From the NCBI GenBank assembly GCA_023411555.1, contig JAEYOQ010000024.1, forward strand, positions 90,025 to 154,024: a stretch of DNA of 64,000 bases, read 5' to 3'. This stretch comes from Bacillota bacterium (lineage in GTDB: Bacteria; Bacillota; Clostridia; Lachnospirales; Lachnospiraceae). The translations under genes and the position numbers were made by a program. Every line of letters starts with the position of its first letter. Within the stretch, counting starts at the first letter, position 1. A model generated the notes under the pieces. The model saw only the letters and a list, made by a program, of their open reading frames with translations. It was not told the origin of the DNA and searched no databases. Of the stretch, positions 45,594 to 54,861 are shown piece after piece.

Positions 45594-47051
45594 ATGGGTC
45601 AGATTATCGGTGAAGGAATTACATTTGACGATGTACTATTGATACCTGCGTTTTCTGAGGTGTTACCAAATCAAGTTGACTTGTCAACAAACCTGACACA
45701 AACAATTAAACTGAATATCCCGTTAATGAGTGCCGGTATGGATACTGTTACAGAGAACCGTATGGCAATTGCAATGGCTAGACAAGGTGGCATAGGAGTA
45801 ATCCATAAGAATATGTCGATTGAGGAGCAGGCGGAAGAGGTAGATAAGGTAAAGCGTTCAGAGAATGGGGTCATTACCGATCCATTTTATTTATCTCCGG
45901 AGCATACTTTACAAGATGCCAATGATTTAATGGCAAAGTATAGAATCTCAGGTGTTCCGATTACGGTAAACGGTAAGAAGCTGGTTGGAATTATTACCAA
46001 CCGTGATTTAAAGTTCGAGACAGATTTCTCTAAGAAAATCAAAGAATCTATGACTTCAGAGGGCTTAGTAACCGCAAAGGAAGGAATAACCCTTGAGGAA
46101 GCAAAGAAAATCCTGGCACAGGCAAGGAAGGAAAAGCTGCCTATTGTTGACGATGAAGGCAATCTGAAGGGTCTTATTACAATCAAAGATATTGAAAAGC
46201 AAATAAAATATCCCTTATCTGCCAAGGATGCTCAGGGACGCCTCCTGTGTGCTGCTGCGGTAGGTATTACCAACAATATCATGGACCGAGTAGATGCTTT
46301 AGTAAAGGCTAAGGTAGATGCTATCGTTATCGATACTGCCCATGGACATTCGGCAAATGTACTTAAGGTGGTTAAAATGGTACGTGATGCTTATCCGGAG
46401 GTACAGATTATTGCCGGAAATGTAGCAACTAAAGAAGCAACCATAGATCTGATCAAGGCTGGTGTTAATGCGGTTAAGGTTGGAATTGGACCAGGATCTA
46501 TCTGTACTACTAGAGTTGTTGCAGGTATCGGTGTTCCTCAGATTACTGCCATAATGAATTGCTATGAAGCAGCGAAAGAATACGGTATTCCTATTATCGG
46601 TGATGGTGGAATTAAGTATTCGGGAGATATCACAAAGGCTCTAGCGGCAGGAGCCAATGTATGTATGATGGGAAGTATCTTTGCAGGCTGTGATGAGAGT
46701 CCCGGAACCTTTGAATTATATCAGGGCAGGAAATACAAGGTGTATCGTGGTATGGGCTCAATAGCAGCTATGGAAAAGGGAAGTAAGGATCGTTACTTCC
46801 AGACCGATGCAAAGAAGCTGGTACCCGAAGGCGTGGAAGGCCGTGTGGCATATAAAGGTACAGTGGAAGATACGGTATTCCAGTTAATTGGTGGCTTAAG
46901 ATCCGGTATGGGATATTGTGGTGCTCCTAATATAGGTGTGTTACAGGATAGCAGCAAGTTTGTGAAGATCTCTGCAGCTTCCTTGAAGGAAAGCCATCCC
47001 CATGACATTCATATCACCAAAGAAGCGCCGAATTACAGCGTAGAGGAATAA
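45594..47051 (+). CDS. guaB: inosine-5'-monophosphate dehydrogenase
   Basis: The 485-residue enzyme has the TIM-barrel catalytic domain interrupted by a CBS pair at about residues 95-210. The active-site loop has GIGPGSICTTRVVAGIG (catalytic Cys), the IMP site GDGGIKYSGD and the flap YRGMGS. It oxidises IMP to XMP, the committed step to GMP. AGTGAGGAG precedes the ATG. Confidence 0.96.
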   Translation: MGQIIGEGITFDDVLLIPAFSEVLPNQVDLSTNLTQTIKLNIPLMSAGMDTVTENRMAIAMARQGGIGVIHKNMSIEEQAEEVDKVKRSENGVITDPFYLSPEHTLQDANDLMAKYRISGVPITVNGKKLVGIITNRDLKFETDFSKKIKESMTSEGLVTAKEGITLEEAKKILAQARKEKLPIVDDEGNLKGLITIKDIEKQIKYPLSAKDAQGRLLCAAAVGITNNIMDRVDALVKAKVDAIVIDTAHGHSANVLKVVKMVRDAYPEVQIIAGNVATKEATIDLIKAGVNAVKVGIGPGSICTTRVVAGIGVPQITAIMNCYEAAKEYGIPIIGDGGIKYSGDITKALAAGANVCMMGSIFAGCDESPGTFELYQGRKYKVYRGMGSIAAMEKGSKDRYFQTDAKKLVPEGVEGRVAYKGTVEDTVFQLIGGLRSGMGYCGAPNIGVLQDSSKFVKISAASLKESHPHDIHITKEAPNYSVEE

Positions 47052-47091
47052 GGCGTTGAGTTAAGATGAATTAGATAGCATTAGGATTATG

Positions 47092-47147
47092 AAAGCTCCT
47101 TTTAGTATGATTGGTTTTTGAGACTATCATTCTATTAGGAGCTTTTT
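47092..47147 (+). terminator. terminator after guaB
   Basis: AAAGCTCCT (47092-47100) pairs with AGGAGCTTT (47137-47145), followed by T residues. The rest of the gap to 47482 holds repeat copy B and AT-rich sequence. Confidence 0.85.
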
Positions 47148-47151
47148 TGAG

Positions 47152-47248
47152 GCACACTTCGCGAATAGGAGTTGTCGCTTCTCAACCCGTAGTCGGGCAA
47201 TACTTGCTTTGCAAGCATCGAAAGAGTCAGCAAGCAGACAATTTGTTC
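47152..47248. repeat. interspersed intergenic repeat, copy B (longest copy)
   Basis: This copy contains the whole unit: GCACACTTCGCGAATAGGA, GTTGTCGCTTCTCAACCCG, TACTTGCTTTGCAAGCA, and GAAAGAGTCAGCAAGCAGAC. TTGCTTTGCAA forms a small hairpin. Copies A (33675) and C (57873) share its first and second halves. Confidence 0.75.
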
Positions 47249-47482
47249 TTTAATATATGCTAAGTATGAACGTTAATAGAATTTTTAGACTATGCTTTGA
47301 GTACTTATATGGTATAATATTCCTGAACTATATTATATAATATGATATAATTACTTAGATAACGAAGAGAAAGCTGTGCCTTTTTTGGTAGAAAATTGAA
47401 GATTAATCCGATTTAGGATCGTTATAGTATAGGAAGATTAGCGATTAGTCATAGTGAATATAGTAGGGGAAGGATAGGGGAG

Positions 47483-48292
47483 ATGGAGACACAATTAATC
47501 GGCGAAGGCAATACTGCTGAGGTATATTCCTGGAAGGAAGGGCAAATACTTAAGCTGTTTCGTAAGGAATTTCCGATTGGTGGAATAGAAAAGGAGTTCA
47601 AGGTTAACAAGGAAGTGGAGAGGCTGGGGCTTCCAATCCCGAAAGCAGAGGAGTTGGTTGAGCATAACGATAGAGCCGGCATCGTATATGAGCGAGTATT
47701 CGGGGATTCAATGCTTACGATGCTAAGGAGGCAGCCCTGGAAGACTAGAAAGTTTGTTAAGCATCTGGTGGACTTACAATATGAGATACACCAATGTAAG
47801 GCCAAGAATCTTGGCAGCTATCGATCCGCCTTGGAATGGAACATTACACATACCAAAGCTTTGTCAGATAGCACGAAACAGGCCATCCTTCGAAGAATTA
47901 GTCAGTTGCCGGAGGGAGACGTCCTATGCCATGGGGACTTTCACCCAGGAAATATTATTCGGTCAAAAGAGGGCTATGTAACTCTGGATTGGATGACTGC
48001 TGCATGCGGGACTCCCGGTATGGACGTTGCAAGAACGGCATTGTTGCTTAAGGATGCTGCTCTGCCCGGTAATATTCCGACTGTAGGAAAGAAAATTCTG
48101 GGTTGGATGAGAGCACGTATGCTGAAGGATTATCTGAAGTTTTACAAGAAACGATCTGGTCTTACCCAAGAGGAGATTGATTGTTGGAGACTGCCTATGA
48201 TTGCAGCTCGCCTCACGGAATGGATTACTGATGCAGAACAGAAGGTATTTATAAAAGAAATAGAAGAAATATTATCAAAGGGTGAATTATGA
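47483..48292 (+). CDS. aminoglycoside phosphotransferase-type kinase (APH fold)
   Basis: The 269-residue protein has the APH/choline kinase fold. GEGNTAEVYSW at the start is the nucleotide loop, LCHGDFHPGNII holds the catalytic Asp, and VTLDW the metal-binding Asp. The family phosphorylates small hydroxyl compounds such as antibiotics, sugars or choline. The substrate here is unknown; there is no sign of a resistance cassette. It overlaps the amidase gene by 4 bp, so they are co-translated. Confidence 0.8.
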   Translation: METQLIGEGNTAEVYSWKEGQILKLFRKEFPIGGIEKEFKVNKEVERLGLPIPKAEELVEHNDRAGIVYERVFGDSMLTMLRRQPWKTRKFVKHLVDLQYEIHQCKAKNLGSYRSALEWNITHTKALSDSTKQAILRRISQLPEGDVLCHGDFHPGNIIRSKEGYVTLDWMTAACGTPGMDVARTALLLKDAALPGNIPTVGKKILGWMRARMLKDYLKFYKKRSGLTQEEIDCWRLPMIAARLTEWITDAEQKVFIKEIEEILSKGEL

Positions 48293-49035
48293 GTAGAATT
48301 TTAACGAGAGAAGAGTGGAGAAGGCGAAAGCATAGGAGAAGAATCATTATGTTGTTCATCCTTGCCATATTGACACTGGCTATACTGGGGATGACGGTAT
48401 TTGTCACCAGTAGGGTAATACAGATAGAAAAAAGATCCAAGCATGGCTTGATCCATAATATTAAGGATAATATTTTTGGTAGTAATAGGGAGGGAATCGC
48501 TGTACTTGACGAGGTGCTCTCGAACGGAGTGAAGATAAGCGGGGAATTCTTGACACCCAATGAATATTCGAGACCACAGACTCCCCTTAAGGATATCAAT
48601 TCCATTGTAGTACACTATACGGCCAACCCAGGCTCAACAGCCATCAATAACCGTAATTATTTTGAGAGTCTTGCTACGAAGCATACCACTTATGCCAGTA
48701 GTCATTATATTATCGGTCTCGAAGGGGAGGTAGTTCAATGTATTCCCCTGAATGAGATTGCGTTCACTTCTAATAATCGTAATGGTGATACCGTGTCGAT
48801 TGAGTGCTGTCATGAGGATGAGACAGGTAAATTTAATGAAAAGACCTATGATACCCTGGTATCACTAACAGCTGCTTTATGTATTGAGTTTGATTTAGGG
48901 GAAGAGGATATTATACGACATTATGATGTGACTGAGAAGCTATGTCCGCTATATTATGTGAAGCATGAGGATGAGTGGTTCCAATTTCGGAAGGAAGTAA
49001 TGGCGAAGGTGGCAGAGATAACTGAAAAAAAATAA
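48289..49035 (+). CDS. membrane-anchored N-acetylmuramoyl-L-alanine amidase (Amidase_2)
   Basis: A basic N-terminus and one membrane segment (about residues 20-42) precede an amidase_2/PGRP domain (about 95-240). The zinc ligands are in IVVHYTANPG, RHYDVTEKLCP. It cuts the bond between muramic acid and the stem peptide of the wall. The catalytic domain faces outwards. Start ATG overlaps the stop of the kinase gene. A terminator follows. Confidence 0.9.
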   Translation: MSRILTREEWRRRKHRRRIIMLFILAILTLAILGMTVFVTSRVIQIEKRSKHGLIHNIKDNIFGSNREGIAVLDEVLSNGVKISGEFLTPNEYSRPQTPLKDINSIVVHYTANPGSTAINNRNYFESLATKHTTYASSHYIIGLEGEVVQCIPLNEIAFTSNNRNGDTVSIECCHEDETGKFNEKTYDTLVSLTAALCIEFDLGEEDIIRHYDVTEKLCPLYYVKHEDEWFQFRKEVMAKVAEITEKK

Positions 49036-49062
49036 ATCCCAGACTTTGAAAGGCTGGGATTT
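49034..49062. terminator. terminator between convergent amidase and comEB genes
   Basis: AAATCCCAG (49034-49042) pairs with CTGGGATTT (49054-49062), with an inner CTTT/AAAG stem. A-rich on the left and T-rich on the right flank, so it may work for both strands. Confidence 0.85.
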
Positions 49063-49104
49063 GACTTGTAGCTCCAGAATATATCGTTCAATATATCGCT
49101 CTGT

Positions 49105-49584
49105 TTAGAGTGATATATTGATATCCTTACCAATTGGAGTATACTGTCTGTATTTGACCTTCGCAGAATCAAGCATACGTTTTGCGGCAATAACCGGTTC
49201 GGTTTGGGCATACTTATCACTCTTATAGATGATTTCTGAGATTCCTTTTTGAATAATTGCCTTGGTGCATTCATTACAGGGGAATAAGGTAGTATAAAGC
49301 TTAGCCCCTTTCATATGAGTTCCGGTATAATTCAGGATAGCATTGAGTTCGGCATGACAGACATAGAAATACTTCGTATCAAGGCTAGAGCCTTCCCGTT
49401 CCCAGGGATATTCATCATCAGAGCAGCCCATCGGCATTCCATTATAACCTACAGAGAGAATTTTATTATCCTCGCTAACGATACAAGCACCAACGCTGGT
49501 GCTGGGGTCTTTACTACGCTCAGTGGATAGTTGGGCGATGCCCATAAAGTATTCATCCCATTTTAAATAATCCTGCTTTTTCAT
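49105..49584 (-). CDS. comEB: dCMP deaminase family protein (ComEB)
   Basis: The 159-residue protein has the zinc deaminase motifs HAELNAI and PCNECTKAI, and the nucleotide motif YNGMPMGC. It deaminates dCMP to dUMP, supplying thyA. GGAAG precedes the ATG at 49584. Confidence 0.93.
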   Translation of the reverse strand: MKKQDYLKWDEYFMGIAQLSTERSKDPSTSVGACIVSEDNKILSVGYNGMPMGCSDDEYPWEREGSSLDTKYFYVCHAELNAILNYTGTHMKGAKLYTTLFPCNECTKAIIQKGISEIIYKSDKYAQTEPVIAAKRMLDSAKVKYRQYTPIGKDINISL

Positions 49585-49734
49585 CTTTCGCTTCCTTTCA
49601 GTGATATATCAACGCATTTCGCTTAATAATCCTATGCTCTTTCTTGAGACTTTGCTTTCTGGTGGCACAGGAGCGACTTAACATTAATTGTATATTATCA
49701 TAGAAATGGTACTCTAGCAACTAAAAACATGACG

Positions 49735-49783
49735 AAGGGGCTGTTACGTAACTTGTTGATATATACCAAGGGGCTGTTGCATA
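49735..49783. repeat. two partial copies of the GGGGCTGTT terminator motif
   Basis: AAGGGGCTGTTAC (49735-49747) and AAGGGGCTGTTGCATA (49768-49783) resemble the left arm of the terminators at 15349 and 53989, without their right arms. They lie in the gap between comEB and pyk. Confidence 0.6.
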
Positions 49784-49795
49784 ATATATGGTGTT

Positions 49796-49865
49796 AATGA
49801 AGGAAAGGACAACACTCATCCCTCACACTGCATTATGGGATGTTGTCGTCCTATCCTTCATTTTT
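49796..49865 (-). terminator. terminator after pyk (AAAGGACAACA family)
   Basis: The left arm AATGAAGGAAAGGACAACA (from 49796) pairs imperfectly with the right arm ending CCTTCATT near 49863. On the minus strand, the direction of pyk, it closes that gene. It shares AAAGGACAACA..CATCCC with 29520-29566. Confidence 0.8.
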
Positions 49866-49876
49866 ATATTGAATGT

Positions 49877-51304
49877 TTAGTACTTGCTACCTGCGATCTG
49901 AACCTTGATTAGATTCGTTGTACCGGAGGTTCCCAGAGGGACACCGGCTGTCAGTACAGCTAATTCGCCGTCTTCCAGATAGCCTGCTTTCTCGACGGCT
50001 TGAATGGCATGATCGAATAATTCAAAGGTATCATGTTCCACTGCAATCAATAAAGGAGTTACACCCCAAGCCATGTTCAGCTGACGGCAAACGATAGGGT
50101 CGGTGGTGCAGCCGAGAATCTGGCACTCTGGACGATAACGGGAGATCATACGGGCTGTTTTACCAGAGGTAGTGACTGTTATAATCATCTTTGCATTTAG
50201 GTCGTGAGCCGTGGTTACAGTTGCGCGGGAAATTGCTTCGGTGATATCTGGAAGCTGACAGGAATCGAGCATACGGAAACGCTTCTTATAATCAATATCA
50301 GCCTCCGCACGCATAGCAATCTTAACCATGGTCTTTAGGGCTTCAACTGGGTATAATCCGGCAGCAGTCTCACCGGAAAGCATAATCGCACTGGTGCCAT
50401 CGTATATCGCGTTTGCGACATCTGTTGTTTCTGCCCTAGTGGGTCTCGGATTCTTTATCATAGAATCTAACATCTGAGTAGCGGTTATTACCTGCTTACC
50501 GGCATTGTATACCTTCTTAATGATCATTTTTTGAAGAACTGGTACTTCTTCATATGGAATCTCTACACCCATATCACCACGGGCGATCATAATTCCATCG
50601 GAGGCTTCGATAATTTCATCGATATTTTCTACACCCTGATAGTTCTCAATTTTAGCGATAATTCTTGTTTGGGAGTTATGCTTAGTTAGCATCTTACGAA
50701 TTTCCTTGATATCATCAGCAGTACGAACAAAGGATGCTGCAATAAAATCGTAATTATTTTTAATACCAAATAAGATATCTTCTCGATCCTTATCACTGAT
50801 AAAGGGCATGGATAGGTGAATGCCCGGTACATTAACTCCTTTTTTATTGGAGATGACACCGCTGTTCTTTACCGTACAGATAATGTCGGTGGTTGTTACC
50901 TCAGTTACGTTCATCTCAATCAGACCATCATCGATTAAAATAGTGGAACCAATCTCAATATCATAAATTAGGTTGGGATAGCTGATCGATACGATAGCTT
51001 CATCGCCCTCCACCTCTCTTGAGGTTAGTGTAAAGGTCTGACCTTCCTTTAGCTGTATCTTTTTATCATCCTTAAAGGAACCGATACGAATTTCAGGGCC
51101 TTTTGTATCAAGAAGAGTTGCTACAGGAATATTTAACTCCTTACGCAGCTTATCAATTCTCTTTAATCTTCCAAGATGTTCTTCATGACTTGCATGAGAA
51201 AAATTGAACCGGGCTACATCCATTCCTGCTAAGATTAGTTCCTTTAATACGTTATCATTATCAGTCGAAGGACCCAGGGTGCAAATAATTTTAGTTTTTC
51301 TCAT
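49877..51304 (-). CDS. pyk: pyruvate kinase
   Basis: The 475-residue enzyme has MRKTKIICTLGPSTDN at the start, the catalytic motif IIAKIENYQG and the signature DGIMIARGDMGVEIP. TQMLDSM lies near residue 270. It ends without the extra PEP-utilising domain that Bacillus enzymes carry. It makes pyruvate and ATP from phosphoenolpyruvate. The window also has ppdK, which works in the reverse or PPi-linked direction. GGAGGTAAT precedes the ATG. Confidence 0.96.
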   Translation of the reverse strand: MRKTKIICTLGPSTDNDNVLKELILAGMDVARFNFSHASHEEHLGRLKRIDKLRKELNIPVATLLDTKGPEIRIGSFKDDKKIQLKEGQTFTLTSREVEGDEAIVSISYPNLIYDIEIGSTILIDDGLIEMNVTEVTTTDIICTVKNSGVISNKKGVNVPGIHLSMPFISDKDREDILFGIKNNYDFIAASFVRTADDIKEIRKMLTKHNSQTRIIAKIENYQGVENIDEIIEASDGIMIARGDMGVEIPYEEVPVLQKMIIKKVYNAGKQVITATQMLDSMIKNPRPTRAETTDVANAIYDGTSAIMLSGETAAGLYPVEALKTMVKIAMRAEADIDYKKRFRMLDSCQLPDITEAISRATVTTAHDLNAKMIITVTTSGKTARMISRYRPECQILGCTTDPIVCRQLNMAWGVTPLLIAVEHDTFELFDHAIQAVEKAGYLEDGELAVLTAGVPLGTSGTTNLIKVQIAGSKY

Positions 51305-51455
51305 ATTACCTCCATTCTAGCACTTTATATCGTGCAGTTAAGTTTTATTGAGACATCATCAGACTTACTTCATATATTAATTACTTATAGTCGCAAGTAG
51401 TTATGCGGTGGTGTGAGAGTCTGTACAGAACTATCAGAAGCTGACGATTATTCTG

Positions 51456-52127
51456 CTATAAATTTAGTCCCTTGTTTTTTCGATATTTAATACCTGAGCG
51501 CTGTTTCTTTATAAAAAATATAGTTAAAAAAAGAAGGCTCATTAAAACCACAATTAGTATAATCATAATGGCACTATGCATAAAAAAGGTATCCGGTAGG
51601 ATGGTGATGACCGGGTCCGTAGACGGATCAAAGAGCCAATAATCATTATTAAAGAAAAGCTTATGAAATATTACAAATGCCCGGTCAAAGTCTATGGAAA
51701 GCGACAAGGCTAGTAATAACGGGAGAACGATCGCAGTAATAGCCGATACGAGCAGGTAAGAAAAATCTCTATTCTTATGCTTCTCGACGATTATAATAAT
51801 TCCAAATGCCAGAGTGATTGCGCCGAGAACATAGAAGGCGACGAAGATATTTTTTACCTCAGCAAAATGGATTAATCCTGATTCAGAAGCTGCCAGAGTA
51901 GGGAATTTTAGTTCGCCTGTAAAAAAGGGGGAGCAATAATCGATTAAGGTATCGTAATTTTCCCGAATTACGGCTTCCGTTAACCCAGAGTTCTCAACTA
52001 TATTAAGATGCTTAATGTCATAATAATATAAGGGTCTAAAATTTATAGTAATCACGACAGCAATGCTGATGAATAATAGCGTAAATATAATTCCGATCAA
52101 TATATCTGTTATCTTAAATCGTCTCAT
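51456..52127 (-). CDS. TIGR01906/DUF1461 integral membrane protein
   Basis: The protein has four or five membrane segments and a conserved extracytoplasmic region with FHKLFFNNDYWLFDPSTDPV and ILPDTFF, typical of the family annotated TIGR01906 (DUF1461). The function is unknown. The frame is open from 52160, but ATG 52127 has GAGG 5 bases before it. It is a single-gene unit, divergent from purH. Confidence 0.8.
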   Translation of the reverse strand: MRRFKITDILIGIIFTLLFISIAVVITINFRPLYYYDIKHLNIVENSGLTEAVIRENYDTLIDYCSPFFTGELKFPTLAASESGLIHFAEVKNIFVAFYVLGAITLAFGIIIIVEKHKNRDFSYLLVSAITAIVLPLLLALSLSIDFDRAFVIFHKLFFNNDYWLFDPSTDPVITILPDTFFMHSAIMIILIVVLMSLLFLTIFFIKKQRSGIKYRKNKGLNL

Positions 52128-52422
52128 ACATACCTCAGTATACGTGCGTAGATGTGTCAATAAAGTTCCAAACGAATTATAGTATAATTTATAAACGAAT
52201 GCAACTCTTATCTTTTCCTCTATCTATTAGTAATAACGATATAATACATTAGTATTTATGAATTGAATTCGCTGACGTATTAGTATACTATTTTGATATA
52301 AACGAATCACAAGAAGGCAATAGATATAAATAAGTATACACCATTTTTATGAAATATACTAATGTATCGCATTTGTCGTAGAATAATTATACTATGTAAC
52401 TGGCAGGAAAAGGAGAGATTAA

Positions 52423-53976
52423 ATGAGAGCATTAATCAGTGTGTCGGATAAAACGGGAATAGTAGAGCTGGCCAAGGAGTTTGTTTCCTTGGGAATTGAA
52501 ATTATTTCAACCGGAGGAACCTATGGTAAGTTGAAGGAGGCCGGTGTTCCTGCAATTGAGATTTCTGAGCTTACAGGTTTTCCGGAATGCCTGGATGGAC
52601 GTGTTAAGACGCTGCATCCTGTCGTACATGCCGGATTACTGGCAATGAGAAATAATCCGTCTCATATGAAGCAGCTAGTAGAGCTTAATGTTGAGACAAT
52701 TGATATTGTAGTGGTTAATCTTTATCCTTTTAAAGCTACTATACTAAAGGATCATGTGACCCTTGAGGAAGCAATTGAGAATATTGATATTGGCGGGCCT
52801 ACCATGCTTCGAGCTGCGGCAAAGAATTATCAGGATGTTGCAGTTGTGGTTGATCCAAGAGATTATGAAAAGGTAGTATCGGAGCTAAAGGAGAAGAAGG
52901 AGGTATCCTTAGATACCAAGTTCTATCTGATGCAAAAGGTATTTATGCATACCTCCTCCTATGATACTTTAATAGCCGATTATCTGAAAAAGCAGAGAAA
53001 GGATAACTCATACCCAGAGACGCTGACTATGACCTTCGAAAAGGTACAGGATATGAGATATGGCGAGAATCCTCATCAATCTGCCGCCTTCTATCGTGAA
53101 ATCGGCAAGAAGAAGGGCTCGATCACCGATGCGGTACAATTGAATGGAAAAGAACTATCCTTTAATAATATTAACGACACCAACGGAGCCTTAGAGCTTT
53201 TGAAAGAGTTCACAGAGCCTACTGTGGTTGCCTGTAAGCATGGTAATCCTTGTGGTGTCGGTAGTGCAGATAATATTACCGATGCATGGAGAAAGGCTTA
53301 TGAAGCAGACAAGACCTCAATCTTCGGTGGTATCGTAGTTACGAATCGTGAAGTTACTCTGGCAATGGCAGAGGAGATGAAGGCAATCTTCTTAGAGGTG
53401 GTTGTAGCACCCTCCTACGAAGAAAAAGCATTGGAGCTTCTCAAAGAGAAGAAAAATATACGTTTACTGACCCTTCCTGATATTGAAGTACCGCAGGATG
53501 AGAGTGCTTATGATATGAAGAAGGTGAATGGAGGATTAATTGTTCAGACGATAGACAGCAAAATATTTAATAGAGATGAACTAAGAGTAGTTACAGACCG
53601 TGCGCCGTCTGCAAAGGAGATGGAGGATCTGGAATTCGCCTGGAAGGTAGTTAAGTTTGTTAAATCGAACGGTATTGTCCTGGCAAAGGATAAGCAATCC
53701 ATTGGTATCGGACCAGGTCAGGTTAACCGTATATGGGCGACGAAGCAATCAATTGAGCATGCAGGAGAATTGATCGGTGAAGGCATAACCCAAGGGGCGG
53801 TACTTGCTTCTGATGCTTTCTTCCCCTTTGACGACTGTGTGGAAGCCGCTCATCAGGCAGGAATCACAGCCATCATTCAACCGGGTGGTGCAAGCAGAGA
53901 TGCAGACTCTATCAAGAAATGTAATGAGTATGGAATTGCAATGATTTTTACAGGAATGAGACATTTTAAACATTAG
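52423..53976 (+). CDS. purH: bifunctional AICAR formyltransferase/IMP cyclohydrolase
   Basis: The 517-residue enzyme has the N-terminal MGS-like cyclohydrolase domain (ALISVSDKTGIVELA, STGGT, DGRVKTLHP) and the C-terminal AICAR transformylase domain (RYGENPHQSAAF, CKHGNPCGVG, QPGGASRD). It makes IMP, the substrate of guaB. AGGAGAG precedes the ATG. It is not in a pur operon here. The gap upstream has ATACATTAGTAT and ATACTAATGTAT inverted motifs (near 52245 and 52364). Confidence 0.96.
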   Translation: MRALISVSDKTGIVELAKEFVSLGIEIISTGGTYGKLKEAGVPAIEISELTGFPECLDGRVKTLHPVVHAGLLAMRNNPSHMKQLVELNVETIDIVVVNLYPFKATILKDHVTLEEAIENIDIGGPTMLRAAAKNYQDVAVVVDPRDYEKVVSELKEKKEVSLDTKFYLMQKVFMHTSSYDTLIADYLKKQRKDNSYPETLTMTFEKVQDMRYGENPHQSAAFYREIGKKKGSITDAVQLNGKELSFNNINDTNGALELLKEFTEPTVVACKHGNPCGVGSADNITDAWRKAYEADKTSIFGGIVVTNREVTLAMAEEMKAIFLEVVVAPSYEEKALELLKEKKNIRLLTLPDIEVPQDESAYDMKKVNGGLIVQTIDSKIFNRDELRVVTDRAPSAKEMEDLEFAWKVVKFVKSNGIVLAKDKQSIGIGPGQVNRIWATKQSIEHAGELIGEGITQGAVLASDAFFPFDDCVEAAHQAGITAIIQPGGASRDADSIKKCNEYGIAMIFTGMRHFKH

Positions 53977-53988
53977 AAATGCGTCCCG

Positions 53989-54023
53989 AAGGGGCTGCTG
54001 CATACCTTATGCAACAGCCCCTT
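53989..54023 (+). terminator. terminator after purH (GGGGCTGTTGCATA family)
   Basis: Stem AAGGGGCTGCTGCATA (53989-54004) with TATGCAACAGCCCCTT (54008-54023), one mismatch, 3-nt loop. Confidence 0.85.
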
Positions 54024-54182
54024 TGTGTTTGTGTTAGCGAACATTCTGCGACAGTCTTATTACGTGTGTCAGTGGCTTCATTGCAGGTGAATGAAGCCTG
54101 CTAGATGTCAATGTTACAATCCATCCTATTATAACTTTATAGATATGTACCCATATATATAAAAATTACCTTTGGCCTTTGA

Positions 54183-54383
54183 TTATAACTTGCTTACGTT
54201 TGCAGCCTGAGGACCCTTTTCGCCCTTTACAACTTCAAAGCTAACCTTTTCTCCTTCTTCAAGAACCTTGAAGCCGTCCATCTGAAGAGCAGAAAAATGT
54301 ACAAATACATCATTACCCTCTTCATCGGAGATAAATCCGAATCCCTTTTTCGCGTTAAACCACTTAACTGTACCTGTCTTCAT
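54183..54383 (-). CDS. cold-shock protein, CspA family
   Basis: The 66-residue protein has the single CSD with RNA-binding motifs KGFGFI and DVFVHFSAL. It begins MKTGTVKWFNAKKGFGF. Such proteins bind single-stranded RNA or DNA and prevent secondary structure, under cold or in normal growth. GGAGG precedes the ATG. Confidence 0.96.
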   Translation of the reverse strand: MKTGTVKWFNAKKGFGFISDEEGNDVFVHFSALQMDGFKVLEEGEKVSFEVVKGEKGPQAANVSKL

Positions 54384-54861
54384 AAATGCCTCCTAAAACA
54401 TAAGATTATTTCCATTACCATTATTAGTAACGATAGTATAAATTTAACATATAATTCGAATAAAGTCAAACAAATTTTGTTGAAATATGTAATATTTTAT
54501 ATTATTTCATGCATATTTATTAATTGTTTATTCGAATGGTACAAATTTTGTGCAACAGGTAAATTGACGATGTAAATTGTGGCTAGAAATAACTATAGAG
54601 CCAGGTTATAAAATATGAAAAAATGAATAATTATTACAAAGGATAAGCATGTCGCTATAAACAGTAGCGCATGAGGGATTCGAATGGAAAATGGTTTTGT
54701 AAGAAATGACAAATAAAATGTTTTGTGTTATTATGTATAAGCAACTACTATATATTACCATACTAATACATAAAGAAAGTGAAATGCTTCAGATATTATA
54801 TATATGTGGGTATGCACAAATAGAAAACTGCGGTTCTCGTACGGCATGAATGGAGGCAATT
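54384..54861. other. AT-rich intergenic region between csp and the M16 peptidase gene
   Basis: This 478-bp gap should hold the csp promoter and its leader on the minus strand and the peptidase promoter on the plus strand. No clear sites were identified. The open frame on the plus strand at 54297-54575 is AT-rich and antisense to csp, so it is not called. Confidence 0.4.

Noticed and set aside
47483..48292. Antibiotic-resistance gene (aminoglycoside phosphotransferase)
   Set aside because: Only the fold and kinase motifs match; it is paired with a cell-wall amidase in a housekeeping setting with no sign of mobility, so a resistance role is not supported.
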